A stretch of DNA of 64,000 nucleotides, taken from contig JACKAJ010000016.1 in the NCBI GenBank assembly GCA_020635135.1, positions 893,172 to 957,171 of the forward strand, read 5' to 3'. The position numbers and the translations under genes are program-made. The DNA comes from Halobacteriovoraceae bacterium. GTDB lineage: Bacteria > Bdellovibrionota > Bacteriovoracia > Bacteriovoracales > Bacteriovoracaceae. The first letter of the stretch is position 1; each line of letters opens with the position of its first letter. The notes under the pieces are model-generated. The model saw nothing but the letters and a program-made list of their open reading frames with translations. It did not search any database and had not been told where the DNA came from. Positions 13,001 to 21,600 of the stretch are shown here, one piece after another.

Positions 13001-14669
13001 CGCTCAAACTAGGAGGGAAATCAAAGTCTGTAATATTGAGATCAAAGAAAACATTATCAGTCTGTCCGCCATCGCTTGCTTCAATTCGAATCTCATAAGT
13101 TCCCACAGTAGCATTATAATCAGGAGTAAAATCAAACACTCCTGTTGATCCAACAAAAGTCACGGTCCCAGGAAGCGCACTTCCCGTTGTTCCATCACAC
13201 TCGTTAGTCGTCGCAACTGAATCATCGCTCGTTGAATCCCAATAACATTTAAAACTTAAATTCGTCAGATCGCGATCTTTGTCCCCTTCGTACTGATCTT
13301 CTGCATTCACTTGGGCCATGGCCGTCGATTGAGCGACAGACACGCTCGCCATTGTTGAGAGCTTCGGAGGAAGATCAACATCATTAACAGTGATAACGAA
13401 GATCTCGTCATCAGAGAGATCCCCTTCACTTCCCACAATTTTTACTTCATAAGACCCTATGGCCCCATAAAGGGGAGTCCAATTGAGCGTTCCCGTTGTT
13501 GCATTAAAGCTTGCCGATCCAGGAAGAGAAGTACAGTTTGATCCACTGGCAACAGCGCCATCTACTGTTCCATCATAAAAACATGTATAGGTGATAGTAT
13601 CACCATCTTGGTCTATATCATTATTTGTATTAACATCATTGGCGTTCACGGCCGAAATGGCACTGGATTCATTAATATTAAAATTAGAAATGGCCTTTAA
13701 CTCTGGTGGTAAATCAACATTAGCCACCACTATTGAGAAAATATTTTCATCTTTCAGACCATTCGCTTGACCAACAATTTTAAATTCATAGTCCCCTGAA
13801 CTTCGATAATCAGGATTCCAATTCATAATCCCTGTGTCAGCATTGAATGTAAGTCCAGAGAGAGCTGTACACTGAACACCACTCGCAACATTACCATCAA
13901 TCAAGTTATCAAATGTACATGAATACGAAATTTTATCACCGTTAGAATCAGTATCACTATTGGTGTTTTCATCATTAACGTCGATATTAGAAATTGTATC
14001 CCCTTCACTAACATTTTTATTTTGAATTCCCGCTAACTTCGGAGGATCATCATTTTTAATGCTTGGTCCACCACCTGAAGTATTTCCAGAATCACCAGAA
14101 TTAGCAGTTCCCTCGTCTCCACTTCCTGAACCTGAGCCTGAACCATCTCCACCATCTTTAGAACCAGGGTTATTGGGATCAGGGAAATTATTAGGATTAC
14201 CAAATTGAGTTGTTACAGGAGTTTCACCAGGGTTTTTGGAAGAACCAGTCGTATCTCCAGCGCTTTTATTGGTTCCACTTGAATCACCTTTGACATTGGC
14301 TTCGTAAGCTTTCTTCTTCTTTTTTGTACTTTGTGTTTGAGCTTCAGAAATACTTGGAGTTTTTGAGGCAGAAACTTTAGAAGAATCCTTTTTTACTTCT
14401 TCCCCTGAATCTAAATATATTGTAGGATCGGGAATATTCTGATCGCTATTACTCTCACCATCATCTTGAACAACTTGTTCTTTTAAAGGTTGGTTTTCAT
14501 CCATAGCATTTTGAGCATCAGGAGCTTGTTGTGATTGTTCAGTAGAAACTTCTTTATTGATATAGGCTTCAATTTGGGGGAGATTATCGTAGAGATAGTA
14601 CCCTGCACCCACAACAAGTGCGGGAATGATAAGTGACCTTAATAGACGTCCTACTTCGCTACCAAACAT
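1..14669 (-). CDS. Giant cadherin-like repeat surface protein A (3' end outside window)
   Basis: The reading frame is open from an ATG at 14669 to the window edge: at least 4889 codons with no stop. The N-terminus (MFGS..., one hydrophobic segment at about residues 10-27 after LLRS) looks like an uncleaved signal anchor. An acidic/Ser-Gly-rich linker follows to about residue 205. From there on the protein is about 41 tandem units of about 117 residues (351 bp). Each has DLPPVMP-type starts, an NDRDGDAI-type acidic Ca-binding-like loop, a YTCWWD/NECDG cysteine pair, an LDWTPDY motif and a final YFTITVND strand. This is the dystroglycan-type cadherin/Ig-like (CADG/He_PIG) pattern. It is a paralogue of the gene at 14938-36036 and lies 268 bp downstream of it. 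A role in surface adhesion is inferred from the family. The C-terminal domains and the secretion route cannot be seen. No close Shine-Dalgarno site precedes the start. Confidence 0.9.
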   Translation of the reverse strand, partial: MFGSEVGRLLRSLIIPALVVGAGYYLYDNLPQIEAYINKEVSTEQSQQAPDAQNAMDENQPLKEQVVQDDGESNSDQNIPDPTIYLDSGEEVKKDSSKVSASKTPSISEAQTQSTKKKKKAYEANVKGDSSGTNKSAGDTTGSSKNPGETPVTTQFGNPNNFPDPNNPGSKDGGDGSGSGSGSGDEGTANSGDSGNTSGGGPSIKNDDPPKLAGIQNKNVSEGDTISNIDVNDENTNSDTDSNGDKISYSCTFDNLIDGNVASGVQCTALSGLTFNADTGIMNWNPDYRSSGDYEFKIVGQANGLKDENIFSIVVANVDLPPELKAISNFNINESSAISAVNANDVNTNNDIDQDGDTITYTCFYDGTVDGAVASGSNCTSLPGSASFNATTGTLNWTPLYGAIGSYEVKIVGSEGDLSDDEIFVITVNDVDLPPKLSTMASVSVAQSTAMAQVNAEDQYEGDKDRDLTNLSFKCYWDSTSDDSVATTNECDGTTGSALPGTVTFVGSTGVFDFTPDYNATVGTYEIRIEASDGGQTDNVFFDLNITDFDFPPSLSAIGDQTVGQEVAITQVNAGDQYNGDNDRDLTALQFKCYWDQVSDDSVATTNECDGSSGSALPGTVSFVGSTGVFNFTPNYSASGVYEIRIEASDGGQTDNVFFDVNVTDVDFPPVLTSISNQSVVQEAAIGQVNAEDQYEGDNDRDLTALQFKCYWDQVSDDSVAITNECDGSSGSALPGTVTFNGSTGVFDWTPLYSASGVYEIRIQASDGGFTDDVFFDVTVNDFDFAPSLSSISNQSVNQSVAIAQVNAADQYEGDNDRDLTALQFKCYWDQVSDDSVAVTNECDGSSGSALPGTVTFTGSTGVFDFTPDYSASGVYEIRIEASDGGQTDNVFFDVTVNDFDFPPSLSAIGNQTVNQEVAIGQVNAEDQYEGDNDRDLTALQFKCYWDQVSDDSVATTNECDGSSGSALPGTVSFVGSTGVFDFTPNYSASGMYEIRIEASDGGQTDNVFFDVNVTDVDFPPVLSAISNQSVNQEVAIGQVNAADQYEGDNDRDLTALQFKCYWDQVSDDSVAVTNECDGSSGSALPGTVTFNGSTGVFDWTPLYSASGVYEIRIEASDGGQTDDVFFDITVNDFDFPPSLSAIGDQTVNQTVAIGQVNAADQYEGDNDRDLTALQFKCYWDQVSDDSVAVTNECDGSSGSALPGAVSFNGSTGVFDFTPDYTASGVYEIRIEASDGGQTDNVFFDVNVNDIDLPPVMPAVADETVDQTNAITQVSINDDVTGTDNDRDGDAISYECWWDTSDNDSVAQTNKCDGSTGSALPGTFSMTAAGVIDWTPDYTASGTYELMIIGDEGDLTDATYFTITVNDIDLPPVLAAISDTSVNQASAMTQIDADDTYNGNSDRDGDPITFYCYWDTVSDDSVATTNQCGTGGSQLSGTVNFNSTTGVFDWTPHYNDSGVYEIKIVADEGDLSDSVIFDITVNDVDLPPVLAAVGNSSINEQQAITSIDNEDSITSSDSDRDGDAIGYTCEYDQVVDGSVSGGFACSTVGASVATLTGIFDWTPPYGASGDYEFKITGSEGDLSDSVIFVITVNDIDLPPVLATIANQTVDQTNAFTQINADDQYEGDNDRDGDPIAFTCYWDTLSDDSVATTNQCDGTTGSALPGTVTFNGTTGVFDWTPDHTASGVYEIRILADEGDLSDNEYFDLTVNDIDLPPVMPAISDEAVNQTVAITQVSINDAVTGTDNDRDGDPISYSCWWDTSSDDSVTQTNECDGSTGSALPGTFNLTAAGVLDWTPDHTASGVYELMIIGDEGDLTDVAYFTITVSDIDLPPVLALINDESVDELVAITQVNAHDDVMGNDTDRDGDTITYTCYWDNVDDDSVGTSNECDGSTGSALPGTVSWNGTTGVFDWTPAYGTGGSYEIRIIADEGDLTDEQIFQINVNDIDLPPEFAAVSDQTVNQEQAITPEDINDMHTGNDTDRDGDAITYTCYWDTTDDDSVAATNQCFTGGAQLPFTSGGLTAAGVFSFTPSYLASGAYEIRIIGSEGDKQDEVIFTVNVNDIDLPPVMPAVSDETVNQTVAITQVSINDAVTGTDNDRDGDAIGYLCYWDTTDNDTVATTNQCFTGGSQLPGTGSITAAGVLNWTPDYSASGTYEIRIFGTEGDLNDSTYFTITVNDIDLPPVLAAVSDESVNQEAAITQVNVKDQYTNNDTDRDGDTITYTCYWDNVDDDSVATTNQCDVGGSQLPGTPSFNSTTGVFDWTPDYSASGAYEIRVIGSEGDLNDDVIFQININDVDFAPVLSTISGETINQGAAITQVNADDQYEGDKDRDLTNLQFKCYWDTVSDDSVATTNECDGSSGSALSGTVSFNGSTGVLDWTAAYNTTPGVYEIRIEASDGGQTDNEYFDITVSDFDFPPSLSAIGNETVDQAVAITQVNAQDQYEGDNDRDLTALQFKCYWDQVSDDSVATTNECDGTTGSALPGSVSFVGSTGVFNWTPDASASGVYEIRIEASDGGQTDNVYFDITVNDIDLPPVMPTIANETVNQESAITQVDVNDDVTGTDNDRDGDAISYTCWWDTSDNDSVTQTNECDGSTGSALPGTFSMTAAGVINWTPNYTASGTYELMIIGDEGDLSDVTYFTITVNDIDLPPVMPAISDEAVNQTVAITQVSINDAVTGTDNDRDGDAISYTCWWDTSDNDTVAQTNECNGGTGSGLPGTFNMTAAGVLDWTPDHTASGTYELMIIGSEGDLTDVAYFTITVNDIDLPPVMPTISDESVNQEAAITQVSINDAVTGTDNDRDGDPISYTCWWDTTSDDSVTQTNECNGGTGSGLPGTFNMTAAGVLDWTPDHTASGTYELMIIGSEGDLTDVAYFTITVNDIDLPPVMPTISDESVNQESAITQVSINDAVTGTDNDRDGDAISYTCWWDTSDNDTVAQTNECNGGTGSGLPGTFNMTAAGVLDWTPNYTASGTYELMIIGNEGDLTDSAYFTITVNDIDLPPIIANIADESVNELQAITQINVHDDVTGNDTDRDGDAITYTCYWDNVDDDSVASTNQCATGGSQLPGTVTFAAGGILDWTPTFGTVGAYEIKIVASEGDLTDTFIFQINVADIDLPPDVAALSNETVNQESAITQQDANDVYTGNDLDRDGDAIGYTCWWDSTDNDSVALTNECDGSTGTGLPGTFTLGAGGIIDWTPNYTASGTYELMIIGDEGDLSDTEYFTITVNDIDLPPVMPTISDESVNQESAITQVSINDAVTGTDNDRDGDAISYTCWWDTSDNDTVAQTNECNGGTGSGLPGTFNMTAAGVLDWTPNYTASGTYELMIIGSEGDLTDVAYFTITVNNIDLPPVMPTISDESVNQEAAITQVSINDAVTGTDNDRDGDAITYTCWWDTTSDDSVTQTNECNGGTGSGLPGTFNMTAAGVLDWTPNYTASGTYELMIIGSEGDLTDVAYFTITVNDIDLPPVMPTISDESVNQEAAITQVSINDAVTGTDNDRDGDAITYTCWWDTTSDDSVTQTNECNGGTGTGLPGTFNMTAAGVLDWTPNYTASGTYELMIIGSEGDLTDVAYFTITVNDIDLPPVMPTISDESVNQEAAITQVSINDAVTGTDNDRDGDAISYTCWWDTTSDDSVTQTNECNGGTGSGLPGTFNMTAAGVLDWTPNFTASGTYELMIIGSEGDLTDVAYFTITVNDADLPPVMPTISDESVNQESAITQVSINDAVTGTDNDRDGDAITYTCWWDTTSDDSVTQTNECNGGTGSGLPGTFNMTAAGVLDWTPNYTASGTYELMIIGNEGDLTDATYFTITVNDIDLPPVMPTISDESVNQESAITQVSINDAVTGTDNDRDGDAITYTCWWDTSDNDTVAQTNECNGGTGTGLPGTFNMTAAGVLDWTPDYTASGTYELMIIGNEGDLTDATYFTITVNDIDLPPVMPTISDESVNQEAAITQVSINDAVTGTDNDRDGDAISYTCWWDTTSDDSVTQTNECNGGTGSGLPGTFNMTAAGVLDWTPNYAASGTYELMIIGSEGDLSDVAYFTITVNNIDLPPVMPTISDETVNQTNAITQVDINDDITGNDNDRDGDAISYACWWDTSDNDTVTQTNECDGSTGSALPGTFSLTASGVLNWTPDHTASGTYELMIIGDEGDLSDVTYFTITVNDIDLPPIIASISDETVNETNAITQVNVHDDVTGNDTDRDGDPITYTCYWDNVDDDNVASTNQCATGGSQLPGTVTFAAGGVLDWTPGAGSSGVYEIKIVASEGDLTDTFIFQINVSDIDLPPELISVSDESVNQESAITQVDINDTNTGNDTDRDGDAITYTCWWDTVSDDSVTNTNECDGSTGSALPGTFNMTAAGVIDWTPNYTASGTYELKIVGSEGDLTDTLYFTITVNDIDLPPVMPTISDESVNQEAAISQVSINDAVTGTDNDRDGDAITYTCWWDTSDNDTVAQTNECNGGTGSGLPGTFNMTAAGVLDWTPDYSASGTYELMIIGSEGDLTDVAYFTITVNDIDLPPVMPTISDESVNQEAAITQVSINDAVTGTDNDRDGDAITYTCWWDTSDNDTVAQTNECNGGTGSGLPGTFNMTAAGVLDWTPDYSASGTYELMIIGSEGDLTDVAYFTITVNDIDLPPVMPTISDESVNQEAAITQVSINDAVTGTDNDRDGDAITYTCWWDTSDNDTVAQTNECNGGTGSGLPGTFNMTAAGVLDWTPDYSASGTYELMIIGSEGDLTDVAYFTITVNDIDLPPVMPTISDESVNQEAAITQVSINDAVTGTDNDRDGDAITYTCWWDTSDNDTVAQTNECNGGTGSGLPGTFNMTAAGVLDWTPDYSASGTYELMIIGSEGDLTDVAYFTITVNDIDLPPVMPTISDESVNQEAA
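2502..5305 (-). repeat. Expanded block of eight PVMP-type cadherin-like units in protein A
   Basis: Units beginning DLPPVMP sit near 4958, 4607, 4256, 3905, 3554, 3203, 2853 and 2502. They lie between the distinctive AALSNETV unit (near 5305) and the IIASISDE unit (near 2150). The same two flanking unit types occur in the upstream paralogue near 32930 and 31520, but with only three units between them. Spacing is about 351 bp throughout. Confidence 0.85.
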
Positions 14670-14937
14670 AGTTTTTGTAAGTAAAATTAAAGTAAATCTA
14701 CTTGTGTTCCTTTTTCGTCTTAAAGTTAATAAAAATTAAGTAATTTTCAGTAATTAGTTTAATTTTGAACGCCTCAAGAAATGTTCAAAAATTGCAATTC
14801 TTTGTAAAAACAATGTGTTGTTTTGGACGGTGCCAATACTTATTGGCAAAAAAAAATTTAATAAGTAACAGAAATTACCAAAAATAATTGGCAATAAATT
14901 AGACCTAAATTAACAAAGAAGAGTATATTTGTTGAGC
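14670..14937. other. Intergenic region between the two giant genes
   Basis: This 268-bp AT-rich stretch separates the stop of the 7032-aa gene from the start of its paralogue. No convincing terminator or -35/-10 pair was found. A purine-rich AAAAAGGAA stretch on the minus strand (14707-14715) lies 37 nt upstream of the paralogue's ATG, too far for normal Shine-Dalgarno use. An 18-bp palindrome is listed separately. Confidence 0.6.
14831..14848. promoter_or_regulatory. 18-bp palindrome, candidate operator upstream of giant gene A
   Basis: The arms TGCCAATA and TATTGGCA are perfect inverted copies around a 2-bp centre. The site is 162 bp upstream of the start of giant gene A. The sequence CCAATACTTATT inside it is also found at 36104-36115, 68 bp upstream of the paralogous gene, though without the full palindrome. 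The half-site ATTGGCA recurs at 14887-14893. Binding by a dimeric regulator is inference. Confidence 0.4.
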
Positions 14938-15690
14938 TTACGGCAAGTGATAAACACAGCGGAAGCCAATTTGGCCATGAGAACCTGTCGCTGTTTCACA
15001 CATATCCATTTGATAGATACCTGCGTTGGCTCCACCAGAGGAGTTATGCCCTCTCGATACGGCTCCACCACTTCCACAGGAAGAATAAAAAGTCCCTACT
15101 CCATTAGTTGAAGTTAGAGTGTTATCATCAGGCATATAGTCGTCATAACTTAATACCCCACAGGATACGGTATTTAATTCAACATCAGATCCAGAGCATA
15201 CTCCAGAGGCAACGGTAAAGCTTGAGTCAGATCCACTCCAATCGACCCATTCCCAGCCATTACCCGCCATATCCCATACAGTCTGACCGTTCGAGAAAAT
15301 CAACATTGCTTTAGTATTTCGACCAGTACCATACTCTGGGTCTGATCCATCGTAACCACAGCTATCATTAGTCCCATTGTTACCTCTGAAGAGACATCCA
15401 GATCCAACTGTTCCACTACTCCAGTTTTCATCAACATTTTCGGCATTTCGAGCAGCAGTCATCCACTCGGGGTTTGTAATCATGGCAAATGTTCCAGTAT
15501 AACCAGACAAATCTGTATTGAGGTCATCACATTCAGTATAAGAATTGTTACCACTGATACTTGTCCATGGTGTTCCGGCAGTTTGAGATGTTGGAACTCC
15601 GCTGACATTTTTCGCAGGATAAGTCATGATACAATAATCAGTTGTTCCAATTGTTGAATCACCTGGAACTAAAGAATATCCAACAGGACA
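14938..15690 (-). other. SUMF1/FGE-like C-terminal domain of giant protein B
   Basis: Roughly the last 250 residues carry the hallmarks of the formylglycine-generating-enzyme-like fold: ITNPEWMTAARN, GCLFRGN, a CGYDGS loop, WDMAGNGWEWVDW and a final GFRCV. In large bacterial surface proteins this fold is usually a binding module rather than an enzyme. Several Cys are present, but I cannot tell whether the catalytic pair of true FGEs is conserved. Confidence 0.75.
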
Positions 15691-18600
15691 TGAATTTATA
15701 TCCCAAGTAAAACGGGGGTGATCGTTATCTCTAAAAGTCCAAATTGTGGAATCCCAGCTTGAGAAATTAGAAGCTGTCTGCATATAAGAAGTCGTTTGTC
15801 CGCTAGCCCCTGAAATCGTTCCACAGCCATCGAGATCACTTGAGTTAGATAAGTCTGTATCAGCATAGACATCTGTAAAAGTTGAGCCGCCTGTGTATGT
15901 ACCAACAATGGCACCGTCACAATTTGTTCCACCTTCAAGCTGAACAATGGTCCATCCCCATTTCGTACTTCCTGTCGCTCCATTGCGATCACCAGCAATA
16001 CCTCCATAATTATCATTAGCATCAACACGGCCTTCAAAATAGAAATGTTTTAAATGACGAGTCGTCACACTTCCCACAATACCACCAAAAGTATCACCAC
16101 TACTTGCTCCATACCCTTTCACATAAGCATTCGAAGCAACTTGCTCCATTTCCCCACTATCCCATAATCCAACGATACCACCAACATTAGTGTAACCAGA
16201 GACAACTCCTGAAAAAGTTAATCTTCTAAAGAACCCGGCAGAACCTGTACCATGGTGACCTATAATTCCTCCGGTTCTTTCACTTGTTGGAGTTGCATAA
16301 GTACTTTCAACAGTACTGTTAATCATATGAAGATCATAGCCACGGCTCGAAGTTTTCGCATAACCAATAATACCACCAGTTTTAACCTGACCTGTACCAT
16401 TCGTCGTAAAAATTGAATTGCTGACTTTAATATTGGAGAGCATGCTGTAATTTTCTAAATCAGTCGTAATAGCACAAGCTTCTCTTCCTTCGAGATCAAA
16501 TTTATTTATAAATAGATCTTCTACAACTGCATAGACATCAACGGAATTGAACATTGCTCTAGCAGTACTATCAGTTGTCGTCGAAGTATAATTACTCAAT
16601 TCATAATAATTACCTTGAAGATTTCCTGTAAAACTCGTAGAAGCCGTATAACTAGTACCTGTCATATCAATGTCAGCTAATAAGATAAAATCTTTATCAG
16701 CATAACTATCTAATTGCTCTAGATGAGACAGACTACAAATCTGATAGGGATCGTACGCTGCTCCAACCCCTCCACCGAACGGGCTACCACCTGTATTACA
16801 TCCACCAGGGTTACCTGCTCGCCATTTAAGAGTTGGATATTCTCCAGTAACAAGTGACCAATAAGTCACATTGAGTGCACTAAAATTTGAAGTGTCTTTC
16901 ATATCAGGCATAGTGTATCCAGTTGCCGCAACACTTTGTGAGGAGACACTTCCGTAAGCAACCGATAATTCACTCGTTGATGAATCAAAGAAATTGTTTG
17001 ATTCAGAACTTGGAGCTGTTCCAATATTCCCAACAATATTACCGAGCCCAGAAATGGTCGCTGAATTAATAGAAACCTTCCCTGTATTAATCAATTCATT
17101 TAAGTTAATCGCGTTAGAAATATTTCCAATATACCCTACAATCCCACCAACGTTACCAAAGCCTGTAGACGTTGAATAAATATCCCCTCTATTTACTGAA
17201 TATTGAACATTTCCATTGGCTAGATCCCCAACGATACCGCCAATATCTGAATTCCCTTCTACATAAGCAAAGTTGTAAGCTTCAGACACATCCGCAACTT
17301 GAACAACATTCAATCCACCTCCAATAATCCCCCCAACATTATCATTACCAATAATAGTTCCATAGGATGAGATTTTTTGGATGGTACCTTTATAAATGGC
17401 TCCAATAATACCACCTGTAAAATTTGAACCTTGGACTGATCCTCTGAAATGCAAATGTGTACTTGTAGCACTGGAATTGCAATATCCGATCAATCCTCCC
17501 GTCTGAGAAGCACCAATTACTGTCCCTGTTACGTAAATATTTGCCAGCACCCCTGCAGATGAAAGACTACCAGTTATTGCTCCCACTGTTCCCGTTCCAG
17601 TGGAATCTAAATTTATGTTTAACAAAGTTAGATCGTGAATATTTCCACTTACCGTTGGTCCAAAAAATCCCTTTGTCGTCCCACTAGTGTCTGTCCAATT
17701 ATAAATAGTTTTGTCGTTTCCATCAAAATTACCAGAAAAGGTTGAACTTGGGGGAGTATAACTTTGTCCTGAAAGATCTATATCATTATTGAGTTTAAAA
17801 TAGGCTGTTGGATAATCAGCCATGTTATTAAGGTGGTTTTCATCGGCAATTTGATAGGGATCACCAGATGTTCCATCTCCTCCCGCAAACGGAGGAGCAA
17901 CGTCGAGTACAAAAATATCTTCTTCAGTATTGCCTTTGCCATCGTCGGCCACAACCTTAAATTCATATTGTCCAACTTGACCCGATGTGGGAGTCCAAGC
18001 AAATTCTCCTATGTCAGTGTCAAAAGTAACACCTGTAATAGAATCACAATCACTTGGAGATGATACCGACCCATCAACGACTAAGTCGTACTTACAAAAA
18101 TAATCAATATCATCACCATTTTGATCCAAGTCATTTCCTGTAGTGTTATCATCAATATCTAATGCCCAGGCGACATCCGGTTCTAAATCTTGATCAACAG
18201 TATGGCCTGCAATATCAGGAGCATATTCAATTTCTTGTCTAATACAATAGAGTCGAAATCCACCGCTACAAGTTTGTAAAGTGGAATGACTCAACCAACT
18301 TCCCCCTGTGTACTGATGAGATTTACCAATTCTTGCATTACCAGTAGTCGAGGTATAACTCGTACAAGTATTCCCCGTATCGATAGCTCCAATGTTTGTT
18401 GATCCAGTCCAAACATTCGATGAATATTCAACTGCACTCGCATCTCTGTCTCTATTGATAGGATGATCGAGTCCTGTTCCCGCAAATAAATTGGCAACAT
18501 CACTAGTTACCAAAGCAACTTCATTACCAGGTTTTAAGAGATAGACTGGACCGGAGCCAGTAATTTTACTAGACGCTGCCAGTGAATCCGTACTCACGAT

Positions 18601-21600
18601 AGCTTCATAATTGCCTGAAAAGCCCGATGTTGCTGCTCTATTGGCACATACAAGATCTGGGTCTCCAGCAATCGTTGCAATGTCGAGAGCTGTTCCTTCG
18701 GTAATAAAAGCTCGAAACCCGTCATCAGGAACACCATCATAATAATTTCTCACTCTTATCCAAAAAATTTCTGTATCGGAATTTCCATAAACATCAGCCG
18801 CTACTATTTTAAATTCGTAATCGCCGACTTGAGAACTTGGAGTCCAAGTTAAAGTTCCTGGTCCCGCTGTCCAGGTCGCATTAGTTAACGTCGAACAATC
18901 AGCTCCCGCTGCAACAGCATCGTCGATAGTTGTGTCGAAAGTACAAGTGTAGCTGATTGTATCTCCATCAATGTCGGTATCGTTTCCAGAATTTGTATCA
19001 GTAGCATCAATACCAACTATTGCAGAACCATCTTCGACATATTGATAATTAATTGCCACTAAATCGGGAGCATCATTAAAGCAATCTGTGATAGTCCAAG
19101 AATGAGTACCTGTTAAATCAGCACGAGCTGCTACGGCGGAAGTGTTATAGCACTTCCCAGCAGCATCGAGTACAACACCATTTTGTGAAGAAGTCGCTTC
19201 TGCTTGGATTAATAAATTACTGTAATTGACAACAGAAATACCTGACCCATTGAGCATTTCAGTCATGTTGGTGACATTGCCTACGTTCCAAGAACTCATA
19301 TCAGGGTTAGTATTAGCTGCATTTTTAAACATGTAACTCATATTCGTGACATTCGTTGTAACAAATCCGCTAACATTGGGACTAGCATTGCTGACCCCAT
19401 AAAACATATAGCTCATATTTGTAACATTGGAAGTGTCGAAATTTGAAACATCCAAAGTCGCAACACCTACGTTTCTAAACATATGTTGCATTGCTGTGAC
19501 GCTTGATGTATCCCAGCTTGAAACATCAATTATCGTAGCTCCAACATTCCTAAACATATAACTCATATTAGTAACATTTGAAGTATTAAAACCACTGACA
19601 TCAAGTGTAGTTGCTGAGTTAGCTCCCCAAAACATCTCAAACATTGATACTGCACTTGATGTATCCCAACCACTGACATCGGGAACGGCGCTCGAAGCCA
19701 ATTTGAAAGTTCCACTAAAACCTGCAACATTGCTAGTATCCCAGCCACTTACATCAGGTGTAACGTTACTAGCGCTATTAAACATGTTTGACATTGAAAC
19801 TACTGCCGAAGTATTGCCTCCAGCAACAGTCGTTAAATTGCTACAACCATGGAAAGCACCTTCTAAACTAACCCAACCAACATCACCAAGGTTAGGAATT
19901 GTTAAAATTTTATCTTTATCTCCACCATTATTAAAGAAAATGGTTTGCATGGTTCCTGTAATATTTACGGTATAAGTATTAGCTGTAGCATAAGTGTGAA
20001 TTTTCTCTGCTTGGTTATAAGCAGTGATATGATCAATAGCACTTCCATCACCCCAATCCACATAGAAATCATAAGTGTAGCCCGATCTCAATGGAAGAGT
20101 GATAGTTTCGCTTGCTCCCGTTGTTTGCCAAGTTGAAATAAATGCTTTCGCGAGGTCTTGTACAACAATATAAAAAATTTCTTCATCAATGTTTCCAAAT
20201 CCGTCATCAGCAACAATTTTGAATTCGTAATGTCCAATTTGACCGCTTGGAGTCCAAGTTAAAGTTCCTGATCCTGCAGGCGAATCAAATGTCACTCCCG
20301 CAAGCGAGCTACAAGAAGTTGTATTAGTGACAGCATCATCTATTGTCATATCGTAGTAGCAATTATAAGAAATCGTATCACCATCAATGTCAGTATCATT
20401 TCCTGAGTTAGTATCAGTAGCATTTATCGCCGTAATTGCACTACCATCATCAACGAGTTGGTCAGCTATGGCGACTAGATCAGGAGCATCGTTAAAGCAA
20501 TCGTTAATAGTCCAAGAATGCGTCCCTGTTAGATCAGCTCTGGCTGCAACAGCGGTAGTATTATAACAAATACTGGCAGCATCTAATGTGACAGAACTTT
20601 GTGATGATGTTGCTTCAGCTTGAATGAGGAAATTACTGTAGTTTATGGTAGAAATACCAGCTGATCCACTAAACATATTGGTCATGTTCGTAACATTCCC
20701 CACGTTCCAAGAACTCAAATCAGGATTCGCACTACTGGCATTCCAAAACATTCCCGACATATTAGTGACACCGGAAACATTCCATCCGCTAACATCTGGG
20801 TTAGCTGTACTGTTGGATGCAAACATATTTGAAATATTTGTCACGCTAGTTGTCACCCAAGAACTCACATCTGGATCTTTCCCATTACCATAAAACATAT
20901 TGGCCATGTTGGTGACATTTGAAACATCCCAACCACTCACATCTGGATTTGCGTTGTTGGCTTGAGTGAACATATAGCTCATTTCTGTAACATTCGAAGT
21001 ATTCCAACTACTGGTATCGGGATTTGCGTTGCTGGCATTTCGAAACATACTGCCTAAATTAGTTGCACTAGTTGTTACCCATCCACTCGTATCTGGATTA
21101 GCATTACTTGCCCCATAAAACATTCCATAAAATGTCGTAACATTCGAGGTATTCCAAACATCCCCACTCGTTGCCGTTGTAGGGGTCGCACTCGATGCTC
21201 CGTAGAACATAAGATCCATTCTTGTAACACTTACAGTATTCCAATTGCTCACATCAGGATTGGCACTACTAGCACCATTAAATAACCCTTTCATATTAGT
21301 GACATTACTCGTATCCCAACCACTGGTATCGGGAGTCACATTGGTCGCCGAGCGAAACATGTCTTGCATACCAACCACTGAGGAAGTATCTCCTCCGGCT
21401 ACCGTGGTTAAATTTGAGCAACCCCAAAAGGCATTATTTAAATTTTTCCAACCTACCGCTCCAAGATTTGGAATGGTTAAAATTTTATCCTTGTCACCAG
21501 CATTATTAAAAAACCAAGACTCAACGGTTCCTGTAATCGTCACCGTATAAGTATTAGCCGTCGCATAAGTGTGAGTCGCTTCAGCTTGATTATAAGTGGT

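Noticed and set aside
8412..13148. Many open frames of 60-129 codons on the plus strand and in a second minus frame
   Set aside because: They are antisense or out-of-frame readings of the cadherin-like array, recur with the repeat period and lack start-region signals.
1..14669. Regularly spaced repeats that might suggest a CRISPR array or satellite DNA
   Set aside because: The 351-bp period is a multiple of three, the frame stays open throughout, and each unit encodes a complete beta-sandwich-like domain. These are protein repeats.
14820..14850. Sigma-54 promoter upstream of giant gene A (TTGGCAC on the minus strand)
   Set aside because: The matching TTGC element at the required distance is missing.
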